From assembly GCA_022538095.1 (NCBI GenBank), contig JAKYXN010000036.1, forward strand, positions 1 through 58,615: DNA of 58,615 nucleotides, written 5' to 3'. Origin of the DNA: Puniceicoccaceae bacterium K14. Its GTDB lineage: Bacteria > Verrucomicrobiota > Verrucomicrobiia > Opitutales > Opitutaceae. The translations under genes and the position numbers were made by a program. Below, piece by piece: positions 44,502-51,913 of the stretch. Numbering within the stretch: position 1 is the stretch's first letter; each line of letters opens with the position of its first letter. The notes under the pieces were generated by a model, which worked only from the letters and a program-made list of their open reading frames with translations, searched no databases and was not told the DNA's origin.

Positions 44502-46484
44502 TCAGGAATTTTCTGGAGCGTTTTCAATCTGTTTTAGGGTGACGCTGTGTTGGTCCTGAATATGCATTTTGTCGTATAGGGATTTAATTACTGGATAGTG
44601 TTTTACCAGTAGCTCATTCATAGACAATTTTAGCTCCCGATTGTAGATAAGTTGATGTGCACTCTTGTTGTAAGATAATTTGACGTCGTATTCAAAAAGC
44701 TTTGCAACTCCAAATGGAACGGGGGCGGAGGCTTCTTCTAGCTCAAAATCCTTGGGAAGAGTTATGGTAATATCATCAATTTCCATGGATTTGAATTTGA
44801 AAAACAGATTAGTTTTTCTCGTTGCTTTGGGCAGTTCGGGCTCGCTGTTCTTTTTAGCAACTGAGGGGTTGATAAAAATTCGGGACCCTACTTTTTCAGC
44901 AAATTGTGGAATGGATACGTTTAGACTTATTATTAGTGGTTCAAGAGGTTTGGCTTCATTTTCGATTTCGATGTCTGTTACAATGGCATTGGGCCAGATT
45001 TTGTGAATTTCGATTAGAAGGTACTCTTTTTGAGCCTCGGTGCTTTTATTATCGAGCTGTTCTTTAGTTTCTGCAGCTGAATGCCCGGTTAAGGTGCTTT
45101 CTAGGTGACCTGTTAGGTTTCCTTCGGAATCTAGATCAAAACTCGCCTTTGTTTTTGAAATGGAGTCAGAGGGCTGCGAAACCGGAGTTTTAGCAAACAT
45201 TGCTTTTTTGTTGTCTGCTATTATGGCGATAGCGCCTTCGTTCCTCCAGTGAAGAGCTCCAAATTTTGGATAACGATTGCCTGGGGCAAAATAATTGAAT
45301 TTTTCTCCATCTTTTATCGCCACGATCCTACTGGGTACAGTCGTTTTTTGAGATTCAATTCTAGTCAAAAAAGGAAATCTATTTTTGTCTTCAGCACTGG
45401 CTAGTCTTGCATCGTATCCAGCGGCTTTGGCTAAAGAGCAAAACAGCACATTTATGTTTTGGTTATTTCCGTAACCAAGTTCCAAGACCTTGCTAGCTGG
45501 GTTATTACTATCGATCTTACTTCGTTCGATTTGTGTTAAGGCGTCGGGGGCTGAGTGATGAACATGTATTATTTCCGTGCGACAATAGTCGTAAATAGCT
45601 TTAAGCTTATCCGTTTCGTTGATTCCCTTCAGTATCTCCGCTGCTTTCGCATTGATTGTTTTTGTGGGCTTGCAAAGCTTTTCTGTTTTCCGGTTTAGTT
45701 CTTTAGCGACTGAATTCCAAAATTGATTTCCTGTTTTCAAATTTGAAGTATGGTAAAACATTATCCAGGCTTTTCCTCGGTTTCCGAGGTCTTGATAGGG
45801 CTCTTTTGGATACGAGCTTAAATTATCTAATTGCATCGAAAAGAAGCCATTGCCGTCTTTTTTGAGGGTTTTCGAATCGCAATTAAATGTGGTCCACTTA
45901 AATCCTGCAGTGCTGTCCACTCGTTGAGTCGGGCGAATGCGTACGTCTATTTTGCGGATGGGCCATTCTTTTTGTAATTCATGAAAGTTCTCGGGACTAT
46001 AGTAGAATTCGTCTAGGATTACTTTGTATTGATATTCTACTATGTCGCCTACCTCAATATTGGGTGGAGAAAACGACTGTATGCGGATGTTTCTGCTATT
46101 ATCTTTGTGAAGGACTTGCGAGTAAATGTCTTTGGGGGCAAGTTCGTGTATTGTGCCATCTGGTTTCACGACTCGAGCGGCTAGACCGCGAAGAGAGGAG
46201 TTACTGGAGTTATAGGATATGCGAATTCTCTCGACTTGTTTGACTCCGCGTTCGTCGTAAACCTTAAGCCTATTGTAGTGCTTTCGATAGCCATTGGGCT
46301 CAATTTCGTCGTCTGCTTCAAGCAACACGTACAAAAACTCTGCACCAGCGTCTGGATCTGACGGGCAGGTTTTAGCGGCTCGATCTTCTTCGGATATTGG
46401 GAGCCATGAAGCTGCATGGCTTGTTGCGATAGCTTGTAAAAGGATGAGGCTTAGGAGAGGGAAGTATTTGGAGGGATTGTTCAT
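44502..46484 (-). CDS. DUF3857/transglutaminase-like exported protein, triad lost
   Basis: 660 residues. Same plan as its downstream neighbour: a signal peptide of about 24 residues, DUF3857 domain (about 60-250; YRKHYNRLKVYDERGVKQVE, PNIEVGDIVEYQYKV) and a transglutaminase-like core. At the Cys position it has YGNNQNINVLFC (Asn341 where the neighbour has Cys340 in GDC), the His position in TVPSRIVAI is not His, and the FVDPT segment reads YFAPGN. It is therefore likely a non-catalytic partner, perhaps a substrate-binding or scaffolding protein. First gene of the pair. Confidence 0.85.
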   Translation of the reverse strand: MNNPSKYFPLLSLILLQAIATSHAASWLPISEEDRAAKTCPSDPDAGAEFLYVLLEADDEIEPNGYRKHYNRLKVYDERGVKQVERIRISYNSSNSSLRGLAARVVKPDGTIHELAPKDIYSQVLHKDNSRNIRIQSFSPPNIEVGDIVEYQYKVILDEFYYSPENFHELQKEWPIRKIDVRIRPTQRVDSTAGFKWTTFNCDSKTLKKDGNGFFSMQLDNLSSYPKEPYQDLGNRGKAWIMFYHTSNLKTGNQFWNSVAKELNRKTEKLCKPTKTINAKAAEILKGINETDKLKAIYDYCRTEIIHVHHSAPDALTQIERSKIDSNNPASKVLELGYGNNQNINVLFCSLAKAAGYDARLASAEDKNRFPFLTRIESQKTTVPSRIVAIKDGEKFNYFAPGNRYPKFGALHWRNEGAIAIIADNKKAMFAKTPVSQPSDSISKTKASFDLDSEGNLTGHLESTLTGHSAAETKEQLDNKSTEAQKEYLLIEIHKIWPNAIVTDIEIENEAKPLEPLIISLNVSIPQFAEKVGSRIFINPSVAKKNSEPELPKATRKTNLFFKFKSMEIDDITITLPKDFELEEASAPVPFGVAKLFEYDVKLSYNKSAHQLIYNRELKLSMNELLVKHYPVIKSLYDKMHIQDQHSVTLKQIENAPENS

Positions 46485-46768
46485 TCCATCTTAGGTTGGA
46501 GGGTGAGCTTGGCTCATTGTTGAAAGGTGAGCTTGGAAAGCGGACTACTGATACTTGCAATTTGGCTTACGTATCAAGTAAGTATTAGCGCTGGGATGCA
46601 TACGTCGTCTTTAGCCCGACTCTTTTCTAGTGGAATGCTCGATGATCGTATCTGTTTTGCAAAAAAGAGCGAATTTTGCGAAGTCGGTTGGAGTGAGTTG
46701 TTGAGTCGGTTGATTCGAGTTTGACCTTGGGGAGTGATCCTGTATGCGGTTTGGATTCCTTTGCTTTT

Positions 46769-48130
46769 ATGAACCGAGTCTACATTAAAACCTATGGTTG
46801 TCAGATGAACGAACGCGATAGCGAGCAAGTTGCGACGTCGTTGCGTGGTCGCGGCTATAGTATCGTGGATAGTGAGTTTGATGCGGATGTAGTCTTATTG
46901 AATACTTGTAGTGTTCGAGACCAGGCCGAGCAAAAGGCGATTGGCAAGGCAGGTTACATCACTAAGAGAAAGCGCAAGGATAAGAATTTACTCGTTGGGA
47001 TAATGGGCTGCATGGCTCAGAATCGTGGTTCGGAGCTGATTGATCGCTTGCCGGATTTGGACTTGATTGTTGGGACTCAAAAATTCCACAAAGTGCCTGA
47101 TCATTTGGACAATTTGATCCAGACGATGCAGGGTCAGGGACCAACCCCTTCGACGTTGGTAGACCTGGACGAAGAGGAAGGGTCGCAGAATACAATTCGC
47201 GATCACTTGCCTGAAAAGAAAGAGGTGAGTACTTTCGTTTCGATTATGCAGGGGTGCAATATGAATTGCGCGTTTTGTATTGTGCCAAAGACTCGCGGAC
47301 GCGAGCGCTCTCGTCCGATTGATGAGATCGTTGCTGAGGTTGAGGAGTTGGCCGATCGCGGCGTGAAGGAAATTACTTTTCTGGGGCAGATCGTGACTAG
47401 CTACGGTCGCCGAGAGTTTCCAGTGGTGGGAGGAAAGTCTCCTTTTGTGCAGCTGCTGGAGCGTACGAACGAGGTAAAGGGAATTGAGCGGATTCGTTTC
47501 ACTTCGCCGCACCCGCGTGGGTTTAAGCAAGATCTGGTGGAGGCTTATCGTGACCTTCCTAAATTGTGTGAGTACATCCACCTTCCGCTGCAATCGGGAT
47601 GCGATAAGACTTTGAAGGCGATGAATCGCCCGTATTCGACGGCTCGTTATCGAGAAATCGTCGATTCCTTGCGAGCAGTCGTGCCGGATATGTACTTTTC
47701 GACGGACATGATTGTTGGTTTTCCGGGCGAGACAGAGGAAGATTTCAATACATCGGCCGCCTTTTTTGAAGACATCGGCTATGACATGGCATACATTTTC
47801 CGCTACAGTATCCGTACGGGAACGCCAGCCGAAGCGATGTTGGACCAAGTAACAGATGCTGAAAAAGAGCGTCGCAACCAAGAGCTCTTAAGGATTTTGG
47901 AAACGCACTCGTTGAAGAGGAATGAATCTTTGATCGGGACGACACAGCAAGTCCTCGTTGAGGGGCCAGCGAAGCGAGGCGACAAGTTCGTGGGAAAGAC
48001 TCGTGGCTATCGAACAACAATTTTTGATGCGGACGAGCGATTGATCGGTCAATTAGTCGATGTGAATATCAATCGAGCGACTGTGAGTTCGATTTATGGC
48101 GATGTTGCTCTTTCCGGCGTCGACAAGTGA
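46769..48130 (+). CDS. miaB: tRNA-2-methylthio-N6-dimethylallyladenosine synthase MiaB
   Basis: 453 residues from ATG 46769 (MNRVYIKTYGCQMNERDSEQ). The frame extends to 46721 from a TTG, but family members start here. The N-terminal UPF0004 domain carries Cys11, Cys47 (NTCSVR) and Cys81 (GCMAQ) for the auxiliary 4Fe-4S cluster. The radical-SAM motif has Cys163, Cys167 and Cys170 (GCNMNCAFC). A TRAM domain ends the protein (QQVLVEGPAKRGDKFVGKT). It adds a methylthio group to i6A37 of certain tRNAs. Two genes follow closely on the same strand. Confidence 0.95.
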   Translation: MNRVYIKTYGCQMNERDSEQVATSLRGRGYSIVDSEFDADVVLLNTCSVRDQAEQKAIGKAGYITKRKRKDKNLLVGIMGCMAQNRGSELIDRLPDLDLIVGTQKFHKVPDHLDNLIQTMQGQGPTPSTLVDLDEEEGSQNTIRDHLPEKKEVSTFVSIMQGCNMNCAFCIVPKTRGRERSRPIDEIVAEVEELADRGVKEITFLGQIVTSYGRREFPVVGGKSPFVQLLERTNEVKGIERIRFTSPHPRGFKQDLVEAYRDLPKLCEYIHLPLQSGCDKTLKAMNRPYSTARYREIVDSLRAVVPDMYFSTDMIVGFPGETEEDFNTSAAFFEDIGYDMAYIFRYSIRTGTPAEAMLDQVTDAEKERRNQELLRILETHSLKRNESLIGTTQQVLVEGPAKRGDKFVGKTRGYRTTIFDADERLIGQLVDVNINRATVSSIYGDVALSGVDK

Positions 48131-48156
48131 GCTTTTCTTAGAATACCTAAATCACC

Positions 48157-48702
48157 GTGCAACTCTCTCTCTTCCAAGCGACTTTCTTTGTAGGCATAGT
48201 TTTCTTAGCATTTGGCGTGTCCTTGCTTTTGAACCTGAATTCGGTGTCTGCGCTGTTGCGTAGCTTCCCACGTTCACGTAGGGCAGCGTATGTCACGATG
48301 ATTATCGGTGGAGCGTGGACTTTGTACGGAGTGACTCAACTTGGGGAGGCAGACTTTGGGAACTTTAAGCAGTACATTTTTATTGGATTTCTTTTGATTG
48401 GAATTGGTGCATTTAAGTATTCGCCTGACTTCCTTTCGGTTCGAGGAGCTTGTATCATCTATTTGTTGATGGCATACGTGCTCTTACAGCCCGCATACAT
48501 GCAATATGAAAAGCCGCTTCGTCTTTTGATGGTGACGCCAGTTTATATGGGTATTGCGCTTTCTGTTTACTTAGCTCACTCGCCTTTTAGGGTGCGTGAC
48601 TTTTTCAACTGGCTCTTCTTGGGCAGTGGTCGCACTCGAATTTTTGGGCTAGCGTTTGCTGGTTATGGCGCGTTGCTTAGTGGCGTCGCTTTTTCGTTTT
48701 AG
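48157..48702 (+). CDS. Small multi-pass membrane protein of unknown function
   Basis: 181 residues from a GTG start. About six membrane helices (FFVGIVFLAFGVSLLLNL, YVTMIIGGAWTLYGVTQ, FIGFLLIGIGAFKY and others) with short loops. No motif points to a function. It lies 26 bases after miaB and two bases before gmk, so the three are probably one operon. Confidence 0.7.
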   Translation: MQLSLFQATFFVGIVFLAFGVSLLLNLNSVSALLRSFPRSRRAAYVTMIIGGAWTLYGVTQLGEADFGNFKQYIFIGFLLIGIGAFKYSPDFLSVRGACIIYLLMAYVLLQPAYMQYEKPLRLLMVTPVYMGIALSVYLAHSPFRVRDFFNWLFLGSGRTRIFGLAFAGYGALLSGVAFSF

Positions 48703-48704
48703 GA

Positions 48705-49319
48705 ATGTCGCAGCCGAAAGAGAAATCATCTATTTTGCTAGTCATTGCCGGACCTGCTGGGAGTGGGAAGTCGACGCTGTGCGAGCGATTGATGACGGAG
48801 TATGAATCGGTCGAGCGTGTTGTTACGAGTACGACTCGATCGCCTAGAGAGGGTGAATCTCACGGCGTAGATTACTACTTTTTCGATAACGCGACATTTG
48901 ATCAAAAGATCCAGGAAAGTGCCTTTATTGAGTGGGCGAAGGTGCATGCGAATCGTTACGGTACTTTGAAGAGCGTAATTGAAGAGAAGCTAGAGCAGGA
49001 TATTGATCTCGTGATTAACGTGGATGTCCAGGGAGTTATCAACTTCAAGAAGGCTGCTTTGGAAAACGAACTCATTGGCCAGCGATTGGTGACTGTTTTT
49101 GTGAATGTGCCCGATTTCGAGGAATTGACCCAGAGGCTAAAAAGCCGTGGGCAGGACGATGATGCGGAAATAGCTCGTCGGATGGAGACTGCAAAATGGG
49201 AATTAGAGCAGTGGAAGCTATTCGATTACGTGATTACTTCGACCTCTAAAGAAGAGGATTATGCCGCGATAGACAGTGTACTGCAGGCGGAAAAACGACG
49301 AACAAAGCGGTTGGCTTGA
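48705..49319 (+). CDS. gmk: Guanylate kinase
   Basis: 204 residues. P-loop GPAGSGKST at 16-24, then the GMP-binding block TTRSPREGESHGVDYYF near 43-59, and the lid-region RLKSRGQDDDAEIARRM. It phosphorylates GMP to GDP using ATP. Length is normal. The start is two bases after the stop of the membrane protein gene. Confidence 0.95.
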   Translation: MSQPKEKSSILLVIAGPAGSGKSTLCERLMTEYESVERVVTSTTRSPREGESHGVDYYFFDNATFDQKIQESAFIEWAKVHANRYGTLKSVIEEKLEQDIDLVINVDVQGVINFKKAALENELIGQRLVTVFVNVPDFEELTQRLKSRGQDDDAEIARRMETAKWELEQWKLFDYVITSTSKEEDYAAIDSVLQAEKRRTKRLA

Positions 49320-49447
49320 GTTTGACTCGAAGCGATTTTTCAACAATTCATTGAAAGCCGAGCAATCAGCCTGGTCGGTTGAGCGTAAGGTTAGGTGTCT
49401 CAAATGCCTTCGTTACTTAGACGAGCTTAATAAGAAGCGGCTAAGAA

Positions 49448-50020
49448 GTGAATGAGAGAGATAACCTTTCCTTACCTATGAGTGCCAGCGCGATAGCAAC
49501 AGATTTAATCCACATGGAATCCTCTTCTATGACATCAAGTACTTCCTCTAGCCAACTCAGCGAGACCGAATTAGTTCAAGCTGGTTATCGCTATGCTCTT
49601 TCAATAGCCAGACATCATCAGGATGCGGAGGACCTGGTGCAACAGGCGTGGTTCAAATTGCAGCGTGCCTATGGTCAAGTGGAGGGAACGCCCGTCCTAT
49701 TTAGGGCGATACGGAATTTGTTTTATGATCAAAAGCGCCGTGCTAAGATCGTGCAATTTGAAGCTTTGGATAGTACCCCAGAGCCAGGAAAATCTGAGTC
49801 TATCGGGGTTTCGATGGACATGGAAATGGTATTGGGGACTTTGCGTGAAGAAGAACGCGAAGCGCTCTTTCTCAACGTCGTGGAAGGATACACGGCGAGT
49901 GAAATTTCAACCAGAACGGGTACGCCACGTGGCACTATTTTGAGCCATATTCATAGAGCCCGGCAAAAACTAGCTAAAGCCTTGGGCGGAGAGTTCCGTG
50001 ACAAGAAGCAAAAGAAATAA
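49448..50020 (+). CDS. ECF RNA polymerase sigma factor
   Basis: 190 residues from GTG 49448; ATG 49478 or 49514 are alternative starts, since the first 35 residues are Ser/Thr-rich and not conserved. Region 2 (YRYALSIARHHQDAEDLVQQ) and region 4 with HTH (LREEEREALFLNVVEGYTAS, EISTRTGTPRGTILSHIHRAR) are clear. The next gene is a probable anti-sigma factor, 20 bases later. It is not linked to a TonB receptor, so it likely answers a different signal than the sigma factor at 7800. Confidence 0.85.
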   Translation: MNERDNLSLPMSASAIATDLIHMESSSMTSSTSSSQLSETELVQAGYRYALSIARHHQDAEDLVQQAWFKLQRAYGQVEGTPVLFRAIRNLFYDQKRRAKIVQFEALDSTPEPGKSESIGVSMDMEMVLGTLREEEREALFLNVVEGYTASEISTRTGTPRGTILSHIHRARQKLAKALGGEFRDKKQKK

Positions 50021-50040
50021 TTTATTGGAGATGTAAATCG

Positions 50041-50655
50041 ATGGACGATAAGCAACTAGACCAATCTATTCGCGACTATTACCTGAAGCAGGAACTTCCT
50101 GCATCAAGTATTCAGCGAATCCTAGAACAAGGAAAAGCAGAAGCTGCTTTGGGCGCTCAAATGGAGGAGCAATCAGAAAAGCCTCGGAATCATTGGTGGC
50201 GGCAAGCGATAACATTCGCAGCGGCAGCCTGTTTGATGATCGTATTGGGCTTTCAAGTCGAAAAAATGCGAACTCCTAGTAACGATGTCGATGAAATTGC
50301 CGGAGTGGTGGCGTCTCGACATAACAACAACAGGAATTTTGATTTTGCTGTAAACAGTTTTGAAGATGTACAGTCGGAGCTCAAGGATCTCGCTTTTACG
50401 GTGCAGCCGGTTCTGAAGCAGAAATTGCTCTCGGCCTATGAAGTAGTTGGGGCTCGTTATTGCCAGGTTCATGGGCAGCAGACAGCTCATTTGCAGGTGC
50501 GAAACCGATCTACAGGGGTACTTTGCTCTTTGTTCGTAGCATCCCTTGATGGAAATTTGAAGGGTGTTGATACAGCGCCGTACGCAGTGGAGCTCGAAGC
50601 AAACAGTATTGATATGTGGTCCGATTCTGGGAGATTATATGCTTTGGTCGATTGA
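50041..50655 (+). CDS. Probable membrane anti-sigma factor
   Basis: 204 residues. A cytoplasmic N-terminal part of about 50 residues, one membrane helix at about 55-72 (RQAITFAAAACLMIVLGF) and a periplasmic part of about 125 residues. No zinc anti-sigma motif (HxxxCxxC) is seen. The role rests on the sigma factor gene immediately upstream, topology and size. A ribosome-binding site, GGAG at 50027-50030, lies ten bases before the ATG. Confidence 0.7.
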   Translation: MDDKQLDQSIRDYYLKQELPASSIQRILEQGKAEAALGAQMEEQSEKPRNHWWRQAITFAAAACLMIVLGFQVEKMRTPSNDVDEIAGVVASRHNNNRNFDFAVNSFEDVQSELKDLAFTVQPVLKQKLLSAYEVVGARYCQVHGQQTAHLQVRNRSTGVLCSLFVASLDGNLKGVDTAPYAVELEANSIDMWSDSGRLYALVD

Positions 50656-50687
50656 TGGAGTACTCGCCTAGGATTTAATAGTTTGAT

Positions 50688-50720
50688 GCCGCCCTGAAAA
50701 GCTTGGGGCGGCTTTTTTTT
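50688..50720 (+). terminator. Intrinsic terminator after the anti-sigma gene
   Basis: GCCGCCC (50688-50694) pairs with GGGCGGC (50706-50712) and is followed by eight T. It closes the sigma/anti-sigma transcript. Confidence 0.9.
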
Positions 50721-50932
50721 GACGGATCAGAAGTCGGCAACCTTTGTAGCTTCCAGATCGCGGTAGGATCCTGGGTGACATTTCAATTGGCTTAATGCCT
50801 TATTCGAACCTCGGACTAGGTACGGGGAAATGGTAAAAAACTGCATTGTTCTTCAGAAAAACACTGAAAAATTTGTTAAAAATGTCGATTGGAATGGCCA
50901 AGTGGCGATAGCTCCTTTCTTTGGTGACTGCG

Positions 50933-51400
50933 ATGAATGATGTTAAAGTCTTGGTTATCAATCCTGTGACGTGTCTTCCTGAAGGGGAGGAGCAGGTTGG
51001 TGCCGAGTGGTTTCTGTCGTTGTTTGCAATTTTTGATGATGCCGCCTGCGATTTTATCATAGCGGATAGTGACAATATTGGCGGCTTGGTGGGAGACTAC
51101 CATGGAATCGTCGTTTGGGATAATGAGGAGTCCGCTTGGGAGGATAATTGGCGAAATGATTGTTTGCTCGACGTTATTGCGATCTGCCAATTCAAAAAAA
51201 TCCCATTCCTGGGTGTAGGTTTTGGGGCAGAGATTTTAGCCAGGGCTTTGGACGGAACGCAAATCGAGCGAAGCGAATTGAAGGAATTTTCGCACAAAGA
51301 ATTATTGTATGGTGTTCCCTTTGGCTCGGAAGAGCCGGCTCAGGTTTTACTCGGTTTTGTGAATCGGCTTAAACGTGTTTTGCCAGAGAAAGTGAATTAG
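50933..51400 (+). CDS. Class I glutamine amidotransferase-like domain protein, catalytic Cys missing
   Basis: 155 residues from ATG 50933 (MNDVKVLVINP); the frame opens at TTG 50921. The fold resembles GATase1: a DYHGIVVWDNEESAW segment for the oxyanion side, then FLGVGFGAEILARALDG, where the usual GxCxGxQ nucleophile motif has Phe in place of Cys and Ala in place of the third Gly or His. It ends after the first third of the normal fold, without the FHPE-type His/Glu segment. It is probably a non-catalytic or binding domain. It stands alone. Confidence 0.62.
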   Translation: MNDVKVLVINPVTCLPEGEEQVGAEWFLSLFAIFDDAACDFIIADSDNIGGLVGDYHGIVVWDNEESAWEDNWRNDCLLDVIAICQFKKIPFLGVGFGAEILARALDGTQIERSELKEFSHKELLYGVPFGSEEPAQVLLGFVNRLKRVLPEKVN

Positions 51401-51430
51401 GAGTTTCTCCAGCAAGTAGAGGCTTTGTAT

Positions 51431-51865
51431 TTACTGGTAGGTTATGCCTTTATGTTTTAGCCAACCGTCGGGATGTCTGCCATCTGGGTCTTTGTGGGTC
51501 CAGTGGATGACGCCGCCTTTTTCATTCCACTCGTATTCGCCAGAGAATACAATGTCATCGCCTTCTTGAATCTTCTCAACTCGCGAAGCGAGGTCTATAT
51601 TGTGGGCTACTAAAAGAGTATGTTTGTTTTCGAGTTCTATTATGAAACGTTGGTGGCGGCTGCCTTTTGTATCATCCGGCAAAACGCTAACTACTTTGCC
51701 TTTACAGCTCACAAGTAGGTCGCCTTGACCTCTCGTAAACGCATCGACTATTTGCGAAGCCGCGTCGCTGGAGGCTGTATCTGAGTTTTGCGCAAATGTT
51801 CCTCTTTCTTTCATGTAAACAAATAGGGTGATGACGCCTAGAATAACCGGGGCAATTTTTCTCAT
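51431..51865 (-). CDS. DUF3465 exported protein
   Basis: 144 residues. A signal peptide or N-terminal anchor (APVILGVITLFVYM), then a small beta-barrel domain with GKVVSVLPDDTKGSRHQRFI, LLVAHNIDLASRV and GEYEWNEKGGVIHWTHKDPD, which is the DUF3465 signature. The function is unknown; the fold recalls OB-type nucleic-acid-binding domains. It lies between the amidotransferase-like gene (convergent) and tex. Confidence 0.85.
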   Translation of the reverse strand: MRKIAPVILGVITLFVYMKERGTFAQNSDTASSDAASQIVDAFTRGQGDLLVSCKGKVVSVLPDDTKGSRHQRFIIELENKHTLLVAHNIDLASRVEKIQEGDDIVFSGEYEWNEKGGVIHWTHKDPDGRHPDGWLKHKGITYQ

Positions 51866-51913
51866 GATCGAATAAGGTTTAGCAAATGAATACAGTAGTA
51901 AGGGGTGGTGAGC

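Noticed and set aside
46988-47881. 297-residue frame opposite miaB
   Set aside because: Antisense shadow of a strongly supported gene, with no family features.
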